64,000 nucleotides of DNA from Setoptus koraiensis (Eukaryota; Arthropoda). This document shows, one piece after another, positions 45,901 through 53,102 of this stretch. Each line of letters starts with the position of its first letter. Position 1 is the stretch's first letter. Both the position numbers and the translations under genes were made by a program. The notes under the pieces were generated by a model, which saw nothing but the letters and a program-made list of their open reading frames with translations, made no database searches and was not told where the DNA came from. The stretch spans positions 16,306,001 to 16,370,000 of the forward strand of contig CM106585.1 of NCBI GenBank assembly GCA_048013815.1, in the 5' to 3' direction.

Positions 45901-47981
45901 CGTTGGGCTTTGGTGCTATTCAGTTTAGGCAACAACAACAACAACAGCAAAACTCATCAAGTTATTCTACCGCCTCCACGACTATGATGACAAGTTCCGC
46001 GAGTGAACATAATCAATCTAGCTCCACTAAACGATCATCGCGACTCTATAGAAAAAATAGGTCTAGTACGTCATCGGACAAAGTTACAAGGCGATCATCT
46101 CAAGCCTCTGCGTCTCAATTGAGCTCAAGTAATACCACCAATACTGGCTATTATCTTATCAAGTTTCTCAACAGTGGTTGTCTTGTGTTTAAAGTTGGAT
46201 TCTGTGAACCATACGTCTACAGTAATCTGTATTCCATCGAGGGTGGTCGTTATAATAATATAAGCTGGAGCGCCAAAGATAACATGACAACTTTCTTGGA
46301 TGAGTTGGACAAAATTAAGGTCACCATGCATTTGCATTCCTTCACCTATGACTACCATCTAAGGAGCATTTACTCTTACATATCGGGTAGGCAGCTCACA
46401 TTTCGCCACGGATATCATTTGATTTCCTTCTTGGACGACTTCCGAAAATACTATCAGAAGGCACCCAACTATGCTAGAAATCATATAATGAGCGGCCAAG
46501 TGACAATAGATGATATCTTAGTGACAGGTCAACAATTGTACAATTACATTATAAGCCACAATCCAATTTACAGGATGGATGTGCTTCGCATGGTGTCCAC
46601 TCTGGCATTGGGACATAACTCTGATACGGATAATAGCTATAATTTAAAGAATGATTACGTTCTGATTGAGTTGTCTCAAGATAGAGTCCAATACAAAGAT
46701 AGCAAAGATTTTGATATATTCGACTGCGGTCTATTAATCACCCACGATACCTCGGCATCACCACCGGAAGCTAACTGTCTAACATTGAAATACTTTTTGT
46801 TGCTGACCAGCCAGAGAGAACTCTACCCCAAACTGATATATTCTAGTGACAACATATTGAGCTTGGGCTCATTCAAGCCCATTCGTTTTGGATCGTCGCA
46901 AATACAAAGTAGATCTTCATCTCGGAAAAGTAGTCTATTGGTAGCAGCTCCAAATGGTCGAAACGAGACAATCAATGGTATCAATAACAATACAGATCGA
47001 ACAGACAATTCGGACAATGAAAATTCCATTGAATTATCTATACACTCTGTCAATTCAAACTCGGGTCCAGCTAGCATCACCACGACCGCGTCATCGTCGG
47101 TTCACACAAATAGCTCAACTACGTTAACTCAGGCTACCGCGACAGGTGGTGGAAATACTGGCACCTTCATTGATCTTGGTGGTGGACAAAGTCAGCAGGT
47201 GACACCACAAATTCAAGTAGACCAAGCCTCAATGATACTGCCAGCTGCCAGTAATGTAATTTGTAAAGACAATGGACAATTGATGACGATCGACAACACT
47301 CCTGGCACCAGAAGCATTTGCGATGAGGAAATCACATATTTGGGTTACTTCTCAGCCTATGAGATCGACATGTTGGAGATGCTTAAGCAAAAAACCCTGT
47401 TTGTCCAGAATCATATCAGAGAGACTGTGAAAGCGGCAGAGATTCACTATCATCGCGATTACTTGTGGCATAAATTAATGCAACGTGCCAGCACAAATAC
47501 CAATCAGAATAGCTCCAATCAAAGTAGTCATAATAACAATAGTGGCCGCTCCGATTCCGAATGCTCTCTTAGTAATGATGATTTTGCGCAATTATTGTCA
47601 GTGGTCAATATAATCAAGTTACATCAATTCGACAAACAGCTTGTTCATTTGTCCAGCCTTCATATATCTTGGTACGGTAAATTGATGAGGGCATTTAGCG
47701 ATTCAAAATCATCCAACATCAACAAACACAGGATATTTGTGCACAAGAAAGATTCAAAATGCAACTTAATTTACATAGATCCACGTTGTGCGAGTGCTTT
47801 TGTTCTATTAGTCATCAACTCGGAGAATAGTTCCACCGATTTACTTTTAGTTATGAAAGATTCGCTTGAAGGCTCAAACAAGAATGGTATCTCGCCAAAC
47901 GATATTGGTAGTGACTGTCAGCAACTGGTTGAGGATTTTGTCAACTTTTGTGCCTCATTCATGTGGGTCTCCTTTGTATAA
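39936..47981 (+). CDS. SZT2: KICSTOR subunit SZT2
   Basis: A single uninterrupted exon of 2,681 codons (human SZT2 about 3,400 aa). SZT2 is the scaffold of KICSTOR, which holds GATOR1 on lysosomes so that TORC1 is turned off without amino acids. The N-terminus matches the family: ATCLFALMTDEHSVSRRKRALWYL against human VFLLMKKDYRISRN; LFVLDISPSVISVD; LSMIIITDGLFAATNDL; GCNESSPDSSFGYMPYVDFM. The C-terminus (HISWYGKLMRAF, LVEDFVNFCASFMWVSF) is also family-like. In between are Ser/Asn/Gln-rich linkers with poly-Q (about residues 1955, 2010) and short conserved blocks. The ATG at 39936 gives the expected length upstream of the first conserved block. AATAAA lies at 47993-47998. An 8-kb exon is notable but fits the intron-poor style here. 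Confidence 0.92.
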   Translation: MMNLLPRPPSSTNIQQSVYEATCLFALMTDEHSVSRRKRALWYLSLLNRTIELPTNETNDINSDIKLISVSSNGQNNSNLTTSGNLTPTNSSQSISATLLLQDDQTVSASALGSNIKNPAYHISTNTRALFLASRLATLFVLDISPSVISVDPHSNCVLLDAMFETFKKSVLLLIQPYHVSSENDGNNILTPDVHISVITYSPLLFTKSNQVLCQNRGINSYNVEQFFVEVWLGLERAAQEIHELISTMTHNNNQNNATLIPNEEPFLDSCTFNYPVVTDSSNQTDMMRQSEQVIEDIFNLGLISLQLMPELSKLSMIIITDGLFAATNDLSDFRQEGISCSFISLGCNESSPDSSFGYMPYVDFMQFVAKTTSGVFYKHDQLINCQPKLTAKHSPHLLENPLFPLFCYSLYGGNQYLLQDDTFLIDVLNNHHSIPYFPSTRSQTPLDSHNKIDETASKYFKMDQPSLRMHSLSSKSEQRSLRQSLTNGLFGSSSANSVSLKMPQFHDWRTCKQLDRSLEAEFEQVLSCRLHEGYVISNISFKRKETNQICIVLVLPWKHNMDIEYDITSSFWFGSRVTNAQGRSFVGQSTQSNDPDIPNGKPTFGEPRCEVIVHGSYSFLHNLYCGDNRVRRKCEFRELAYQQFRQLFRNILISHERLQYLYKFYREPSLSKVPTFLIHGNSLLYEQPHTNKLTSTIESADDESRASEFQQYWQDISCLDIVSWKNYMHVHDIRLVLEHDQPKQKYLHHPNVNGRYTHVQCRRAFSVVSNFIKNYASFSLLEDKTYIKILQQNPTNDANESTSTSYSFDKGFITIRITKQLPILIVHLLFTNGTNDVLRFETVKYLEENLSNCRIRNSKSTLVPFKDGILSGKTLRPSSNESACYTISSPIEYMLKRYNRNFVNDYLLYNWAYGLPGFYQHHNVPFNILRQQLSTANNQANSTSQNHPKTALSDVTSTIKTESMTTLTNASDQLSEKYLYGLRLIRTISGLPHRLVPLLASTILSKILSTLVNIRIKQGFHIAFNDSGIMNLLVELKMIDPTNEKFKSTCLAQYVIFPPIISSNSQSLSANINLGNLSGSLTNANCQTTNGYSDTQSILSTFDDLMHENRADFHDVSCPTNEVLAEFKLISEYWIEPQYGLSSASNNYHTSLSDLRYFEFSERLYKSEMDIVDCLLTHEFLHLLCDRSPQFSTLDRCLLQDLPQTSSPIYAGTNKSSSNHLDSLMNSSMTNSQQLRGSLSSSLMDISYKFSVVNFLRYCQQTSVSLVMFKNSSTISETAFITANQMPSSAPNQSSRLIRAYTTASVARDRKMSFESSEEAGVSTRGANQSGKARPHRSSYQQDYKSQANNNSVNNLSMYYHATLDQLFFDLLGKAFKQYHDKEFELTPSDSYGLPAYLLSRLINFDLNNVTTDDYKISNPPRWKCYIKKTVQGNLILTIMPSSTEDIQRWSSIVESCHLSSDENGQEDGSFVRISINDNRQICPIIIYRCSTAMLSDKIFSDLSYNDSAEKQSTDLPTPQKDTELHFGRPCKYLGTERKNNDELGDSELLFGPSESSLTADEDTTGEVVNFRAYIKKIRSIILKSRLNSLNDAYTRRLFIDQQDLVYYVNNTEFDLQRKCIGFTQLKSVTDFIKSFEDFMSTLPKELDRPSNPMLNSILLQKCGLFLNQPITRLNQANPLLKQINDQKLLHLIKSNYTIDLPFLDEAMLTGGGTNLLMSVTSNRTNASRSSKNNSNNFMSNTATSNTIHVGSLGAVSSSKQGPQSGSNTNRCSSIGNSPVTATGALSMNAHMAHSHNSSSFSSPELLNHNGHRYIGNNSQILEAFRGIKPCRLADLPKAADCEDMVARHEAHLREVLRIGKERDEANEFWGVLNASPASVTGGLSHSSIDRALRHVDSLGRLEHFCLTPLLFSPSWRSKLAPVRDHTLEKVALHQDQKQTNNETVNQLQQQQQQQNQSSSGQINASDDAWHQTVCNNYIQEYVQYLQTLGFGAIQFRQQQQQQQNSSSYSTASTTMMTSSASEHNQSSSTKRSSRLYRKNRSSTSSDKVTRRSSQASASQLSSSNTTNTGYYLIKFLNSGCLVFKVGFCEPYVYSNLYSIEGGRYNNISWSAKDNMTTFLDELDKIKVTMHLHSFTYDYHLRSIYSYISGRQLTFRHGYHLISFLDDFRKYYQKAPNYARNHIMSGQVTIDDILVTGQQLYNYIISHNPIYRMDVLRMVSTLALGHNSDTDNSYNLKNDYVLIELSQDRVQYKDSKDFDIFDCGLLITHDTSASPPEANCLTLKYFLLLTSQRELYPKLIYSSDNILSLGSFKPIRFGSSQIQSRSSSRKSSLLVAAPNGRNETINGINNNTDRTDNSDNENSIELSIHSVNSNSGPASITTTASSSVHTNSSTTLTQATATGGGNTGTFIDLGGGQSQQVTPQIQVDQASMILPAASNVICKDNGQLMTIDNTPGTRSICDEEITYLGYFSAYEIDMLEMLKQKTLFVQNHIRETVKAAEIHYHRDYLWHKLMQRASTNTNQNSSNQSSHNNNSGRSDSECSLSNDDFAQLLSVVNIIKLHQFDKQLVHLSSLHISWYGKLMRAFSDSKSSNINKHRIFVHKKDSKCNLIYIDPRCASAFVLLVINSENSSTDLLLVMKDSLEGSNKNGISPNDIGSDCQQLVEDFVNFCASFMWVSFV

Positions 47982-48262
47982 CAATACACAACAATAAACA
48001 GTAAAGCGATTCATTTTGTAGTTGCAATGGTCTCAAAATTGAGAAAATGTATTGGCAATGATTAAGTTGCGAATTCTAAGCAACGTTCGCCTAAAATTTA
48101 CTACATCTTGGTCGATTTTTGAATCTATGTTCTAATATATAAAATCTGTTTTATCTAAACTTTGTCAAATGTTCAGCGCTACACACATAGGATTATATGT
48201 ATATACATTTAAAATAAATTTCAATCTAATGCGGAGCTTCGTGTAGAAAACCAATCGGTTAG

Positions 48263-49559
48263 TTAGACTAGGCTTAGCACACTTACAATCTCCAAAACAA
48301 ATATAAATAATCCAAATAATATTAGTGTGGCTGCAAACAAGTATAAACCAATAGCTGCTAATTTAGCCTGTCTTAATCTGTATGTCAAAGATACTAGACA
48401 AAGTCCTGGGAATACGAAGACATTGATGGATGCCAATGATCCTAATAGTTGTAACGTCATTGATATATTAGGTGCGTATAATGCTAATAATACTGTGGTA
48501 GAAAACCAGACTGTCGTTATGACAACTCTTCGTGTACATTCGGTCGCTGAATACTCCTCTGGTGACAGTTTTCTATAGGCTACATACAATCCATCAATAG
48601 CGCTCCGACCACACAACATCAACGGCGGGTAAGTGGTGATTATTTTGATGACTAACGCTACAAGGCCTATGACAACAATTGGATCGGTGCCATCGTATAA
48701 GCTGGTGATGTCCGGATCAACATTTGAGCCAAATGTCAAGTAACCATAAGACCCAACCATATTGTAGAGAAAGAATAATATAACTAGACCAAACATGGAG
48801 GCCTTCATGAAGCTTGCCATATTCCTCTGTCGCATGCAAGCATAGACAGGCACTATTACTTCGTGGGTTTGATATGCAAAACACATTATAGGTATCACCG
48901 TTATCACTTCTAGCCAATTGTCCGGCATTGTCTTGATAGGGCCAACATTAACATTTTCAAGATTGTAATACTCGTAGACTGTTAAGAAGGCGACATATAA
49001 CATTGCAAATATGCCCAGGGTACTGATGTAACGTAAAAACTCTAAACGTTGTGCATAACACATTGGCAATATAAACATTAGAGCTGTAAAGGCTATTGTG
49101 AATTTTCTATCCAGGTACCAGAATTCGGCGTGATCTGGCAGTAACGATTTAAATATTCTGTCATACTGATCGCCAATAACAACCAAAAATGTAATGTTTA
49201 TACCAAAACAGGTCATTAATATGGATAGAGCCGACATTTGTTGGGCTCGTTTTCCGCACATGGACATAAGCACTTCGTGATAAGTGTTATCTCCATTGAG
49301 GTCGCTGCAATAGATCAATATAAACATTGTGCTGGCAACAAACACAAGCAGTATCTGATTGTTGGACAAAATCAAGAAGGTCAGTCTATCGTTTGTGAAT
49401 TTTTTGTATTACTTTCATACATGTCCTTGACACTCACCACTTGTAGAATGGCCGATGGACCTACACCGCCAACCTGCCCGTAGGCATAGGGATAATTCAG
49501 CATTCCCGCACCTAGAGCGGCATTCACCAACAAGAATGCAGCTACGGCCCAGTGTATTC
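48263..49559 (-). CDS. SLC38A7-like neutral amino-acid transporter (5' end unresolved)
   Basis: Two exons seen: 49559-49438 and 49354-48263, joined across an 83-bp intron (CAAGTG|GTGAGT to CAATCAG|ATACTG) to give AILQVILLVFVAS, colinear with SNAT7. Together they encode 403 aa. SNAT7 exports glutamine/asparagine from lysosomes and feeds TORC1 signalling. Motifs: AAFLLVNAALGAGMLNYP (first helix and substrate site), IGDQYDRIF, WYLDRKFTIAFTALMFILP, IMCFAYQTHEVIVPVY, GYLTFG and VFPGLCLVSL. About 11 transmembrane helices. The coding sequence upstream of 49559 ends at an AAAG|GA acceptor, and I could not place the start exon. SLC38A8 is the alternative assignment. Confidence 0.85.
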
Positions 49560-49778
49560 CTTTCCGGCCAAAAGAGTTTGTATTTATTCAGATTTTTGAG
49601 ATTGTTCATAGAGGAAGTGATGATTAGAACGATCCACAATAAGTCAAACAGTTATTAAGGAAAGGGAGAGCGGAATGAAATTAATATTATATTCAGTGTA
49701 TCTACTAGTTAGTCGTGCTATTAATTGGAAGAAATAGGGCAAAGTCGCAAGAAGTTGAGAAAGTTTTGCCGCCAAAAA

Positions 49779-49812
49779 GAGCGCCATCTGGCGGCCCATA
49801 ATGACGCGTCAT
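49779..49812. promoter_or_regulatory. CTCF-like site and 12-bp palindrome in a divergent promoter
   Basis: Between the SLC38A7-like gene and SHQ1, the minus strand of 49779-49794 reads CCGCCAGATGGCGCTC, close to the CTCF core found in flies and vertebrates. Seven bases on, ATGACGCGTCAT (49801-49812) is a perfect palindrome of bZIP/CRE type. Position and spacing suggest a shared core promoter or boundary. Occupancy is unknown. Confidence 0.4.
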
Positions 49813-50009
49813 GTGGCCAGTTCGCTGATTGGGTCTCATAAACAGCGTGGCCTGTTTTAACTGCTTTACATAACTCTTTTCTTCGGATCTTGTTCGATCA
49901 ATTGGTGGTATAAACTATTTTTCTACATATATACACAAACTGGCAACATTTTGTATCAGATTTCAAAATAACGGACCATTCCAGAAAACGCTATTGATTA
50001 CTAAATGAG

Positions 50010-51617
50010 ATGATCACGCCGATTTTCAGCATTAAACAAGACGAGCAATATGTCCTGGTCAACATTAAGGCTCCAATGGCGAAAATTTCAGAGACAGAAG
50101 TGGAAATTCATGACCAACAGATGACATTCTATGCCGCCCCGTATTTTCTTCGTTTGAGGTTTGAGTCACCGATCAAAGATGAAGACAGTGAGGATTCCCA
50201 AGTGACTTATGACGCTGACACGTGCTCATACACAGTCAAGATAACGAAAACAAGCAAGGGACAATATTTTCGCGATCTCGATATGCTCACCAAATTACTA
50301 GTGAAACCAAAGAAAGCAACTAATGCGAAAAGATTGATAGAGGTTATCGGCGAAACTGTGCCCAGCGACACTAGTAGTCATGAGGACAAAGGGGAAGCCA
50401 GCGGTGGCGATAGAAATGATGATTTTGTTCATGAGCAAACATTGTGGACAGAGGAGGATGACCAGAAACTGTGCCTTGTGTCTCAGAAGTATGGCTTTTA
50501 CAATCAGTCAAGTGGAATCTTTGAACGCTTACAAGACGACATACGCTTGGTTGTTGACATACAGGAGCCCGATAAAAAGACCTTCAAAACAAGAAGACAA
50601 GAAAGAATACAAGAAGAGTCTATTCATTTCTCTGAGGATCATTATCTCTTCGATCTATATGAGAATGATCCTGCAATTGTTAATTTAATCAACTACGAGA
50701 CTAGTTTTAACAAAATATACAAGCGTGTGCATGAACATGAACAACAAAAACAACAACTGGTTGATCGTTCAATACACAAATTATCGATCAATCCAGATGA
50801 TAATCAGCATAGTCTATCAATCAAGATGAAGAACATTGTTATTAATGATAATAATCATCATCATCACGTTGGGAGTGATGAAAATGAACAAATTTTATCT
50901 AAAAGCACCACGAGTTGTGATTGTGCTACTTATTGTGATAAATCTAATCAAGATAAACTCAATCTAGAAACTATACACAGTGCTGACAGCAATGAACTGG
51001 TTCAATTAAGTGAAGAAGACACATATAGGCTCATGAACTTCAACAACAATGGCTACATCGCTGATGAGAGATTGAAACAACAATCACTGTTGAGTATGTT
51101 AGATATTCTTTATGCCTATTGTTATGATCTTAGAACTACAGAGGGAGAGCACTCATCAGAATCAGGTTGGACGATAATAAAACTAAGCCCTACATTGAAT
51201 TGGTTCGATTGTTTTGTGTCAGCTGAGGAAGTTGCAATCAGTTGCACTAGAAGAGCATTGATATATCCGTTGTACAGACATTGGAGGCTATCATTAAAGA
51301 TATGGCAAGATGTTGTTGAGATATTGGAACTGGGAAAGAAAGCAATATTGAAATGTTTCTTGGATGTTCACCGAATTCTAAATGAATCAGGCGGTGAATA
51401 TCGATACATTTTGAATGATCTCTACATAACTGATTATTGTGTTTGGATACAAAAAATCACGATTGAAGATATTGAATCTGTGAGGAAAGATCTGGAAAAA
51501 GTTGTTAAGAATGAGCAAAAAGAACCTAATGTATTAACTAAAGAAAAGATGAATCTAGATATAGTGGAACTAGAGGAGGCGGCTGAGATTGTGCTAGCGG
51601 AAGAGCGCCTCGCTTAA
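50010..51617 (+). CDS. SHQ1: H/ACA snoRNP assembly factor SHQ1
   Basis: Single exon, 535 aa (human 577). SHQ1 chaperones dyskerin/NAP57 before it enters H/ACA ribonucleoproteins, and so acts in pseudouridylation and telomerase RNA stability. The N-terminal CS domain spans about 1-95 (MITPIFSIKQDEQYVLVNI, FYAAPYFLRLRF). A linker rich in acidic, His and Asn residues runs from about 115 to 330. The SHQ1-specific helical domain spans about 340-500 (LLSMLDILYAYCYDLRTTEGE, ESGWTIIKLSPTLNWFD, SCTRRALIYPLYRHW), which wraps dyskerin. The start matches the family N-terminus exactly. Confidence 0.93.
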   Translation: MITPIFSIKQDEQYVLVNIKAPMAKISETEVEIHDQQMTFYAAPYFLRLRFESPIKDEDSEDSQVTYDADTCSYTVKITKTSKGQYFRDLDMLTKLLVKPKKATNAKRLIEVIGETVPSDTSSHEDKGEASGGDRNDDFVHEQTLWTEEDDQKLCLVSQKYGFYNQSSGIFERLQDDIRLVVDIQEPDKKTFKTRRQERIQEESIHFSEDHYLFDLYENDPAIVNLINYETSFNKIYKRVHEHEQQKQQLVDRSIHKLSINPDDNQHSLSIKMKNIVINDNNHHHHVGSDENEQILSKSTTSCDCATYCDKSNQDKLNLETIHSADSNELVQLSEEDTYRLMNFNNNGYIADERLKQQSLLSMLDILYAYCYDLRTTEGEHSSESGWTIIKLSPTLNWFDCFVSAEEVAISCTRRALIYPLYRHWRLSLKIWQDVVEILELGKKAILKCFLDVHRILNESGGEYRYILNDLYITDYCVWIQKITIEDIESVRKDLEKVVKNEQKEPNVLTKEKMNLDIVELEEAAEIVLAEERLA

Positions 51618-52063
51618 CTTGATCAGTGAATGAGTTAGTTGTGATATAATAAAACAAAAAGAAATAACAGTTCATCGCATAAATCTTTTGTACTACTCAC
51701 CTAGCCTTACATCTACTTCTTGTCTTTGTTTGTAGGATACCACCAGATGGTTACTACATTGGATTGATATTTCGCCCTTGTATCTATCTGAGGTGTAGAT
51801 TTTTCTTGCAACACTATTGTTGAGGAGTGGGCGCTTTTCGTCATTGTCTCTCATTATCGTGGTCGTCATTTCATAGTACTATGCGAGAGTTTTAAAAATA
51901 CGGTCCTATCTTTTTTGTTTCAAAACAAATGTGATTGTAAGTACAATAATAAAAGTTGTGAGTTGGTCGGAGTCTAGTAGCCTACTAATCAACTGTTGAT
52001 AATCAACACGTTACACTAACCAAGATAGGAGACTATCTTGGTCGCTACTAGCTACTAGCGACT

Positions 52064-52077
52064 CGCTAGTGGCGCCA
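52064..52077 (+). promoter_or_regulatory. CTCF-like site
   Basis: CGCTAGTGGCGCCA resembles the CTCF core (CNCTAGKGGCGCY). It lies 515 bp upstream of the SNRPB start, inside the hairpin-rich stretch. Match by eye only. Confidence 0.3.
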
Positions 52078-52342
52078 CCATAAAATCCGCTCAAGTGCGG
52101 GGCCTGACCGGCAGGGCGGTTGTTATGCCCTATCGGGCAGATGACGAGAACAAGCGGGAGGCTGGGAGAAAATGGAAAAAGTAGGATGAAACGGGAGATT
52201 TGGGAGAAATGTGTTGGAATACTGTGCGCTTGCATGCGCACACTACAAATACTGTGCACAAACCGTGATCGTTGATCACTTCGATTATTGCATTCAATAA
52301 AGACATATACATTTCCTAAAGCAAATATTCAACAAAATGAGA

Positions 52343-52412
52343 GAAACGGGAGACGCGGGAGCTCCCGGGGGAGAATCTCCCGTCTCCCGGGGCGGGAGAT
52401 CGATCTCCCCTC
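52343..52412. other. Cluster of GGGAG/CTCCC palindromes
   Basis: About 70 bp made almost entirely of CGGGAGA and TCTCCCG words in alternating orientation, including GCGGGAGCTCCCGG and GGGAGATCGATCTCCC. Looser GGGAGA words continue leftward to about 52155. A transcript would fold into several alternative stable hairpins. It is about 180 bp upstream of the SNRPB start codon and may lie in its promoter or leader. Confidence 0.7.
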
Positions 52413-52590
52413 ATCACTAATGATATATTATCGTTTAAATTCAGCGCCTTCTCCTCAACGGCATCGCCTCTAACACGTCTTTTTCGCTCGTCGGCCTGCC
52501 ATTGTCTGTATACGTTATTTAAAAAAATTAATTTTTTCATTCCTCCAGAAACTTTTCATACGACACAACTAGAAAATATCAATTGCCAAG

Positions 52591-52980
52591 ATGACAGTCA
52601 GCAAAAATAGCAAGATTTTGCAATACATCAATTATAGAATGAGAGTTCAACTCCAGGACAACAGATATTTTGTTGGCACAATGAAAGGGTTCGATAAACA
52701 CATGAATTTAATATTGGCCGATTGCGAGGAATTTAGAAGAATGCGAGCTAAAAAAGCAAATCAGACTGGTGATCAGCCTCCCCGGGAAGAGAAACGTGTA
52801 CTTGGGTTTGTTCTACTGAGAGGCGAGAATGTTGTTTCTCTCACAGTTGAGGGCCCGCCACCGCAGGAAGACGACATTAGAGTGCCTCGCATCCCTGTCC
52901 CAAGTGCCATGCCTGGTGTTGGCATGGGCCGAGCCGTTGGTAGAGGGCTACCGCCACCAGAAATGCCGCCTCGTTTCTAG
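52591..52980 (+). CDS. SNRPB: Spliceosomal Sm protein B (SmB), short-tailed
   Basis: 129 aa in one exon. Residues 1-90 are a complete Sm fold: Sm1 ([23 protein letters not shown]) and Sm2 ([19 protein letters not shown]) separated by a basic linker. SmB is one of seven proteins of the ring on U1, U2, U4 and U5 snRNAs. Human SmB/B' has about 231-240 aa with a long Pro/Gly/Arg tail of PPPGMR repeats. Here only [19 protein letters not shown] remains before TAG at 52978, so the proline-rich tail is missing while one short GRG patch persists. No downstream exon for a tail was found in the 122 bp before the next gene. Confidence 0.93.
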   Translation: MTVSKNSKILQYINYRMRVQLQDNRYFVGTMKGFDKHMNLILADCEEFRRMRAKKANQTGDQPPREEKRVLGFVLLRGENVVSLTVEGPPPQEDDIRVPRIPVPSAMPGVGMGRAVGRGLPPPEMPPRF

Positions 52981-53102
52981 TGACAGATAAAAGAAGAAAA
53001 AAATATAGATTTGGTACAAACCAATATAAATTCTTTACAACAATTGTAAATACTATATTAACATCATGTTTTTTGGTTCATTATCAACAATATTTATTGA
53101 AA

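Larger units (their letters stand above)
51618..52590. other. Intergenic region rich in hairpins, SHQ1 to SNRPB
   Basis: Poly(A)-like AATAAAA near 51648 closes SHQ1. From 52018 the DNA changes: perfect short hairpins appear (CCAAGATAG gaga CTATCTTGG at 52019-52040; CTAGCGA/TCGCTAG near 52055-52068; GTGCGC/GCGCAC near 52227-52244; GTGATC/GATCAC near 52264-52278), then the GGGAGA/TCTCCC cluster. I recognised no known snRNA, tRNA or snoRNA. Confidence 0.5.

Noticed and set aside
49415-49639. MNNLKNLNKYKLFWPERN as N-terminus of the SLC38A7-like protein
   Set aside because: It is out of frame with the conserved AAFLLVNAALGAG helix, and no splice pair inside it restores the frame. I left the N-terminus open.
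51713-51880. Possible spliceosomal snRNA (TTTCGCCCTTGTATC resembles the U5 loop)
   Set aside because: The surrounding stem and Sm site do not fit U5, and U1, U2, U4, U6, U11 and U12 signatures are absent.
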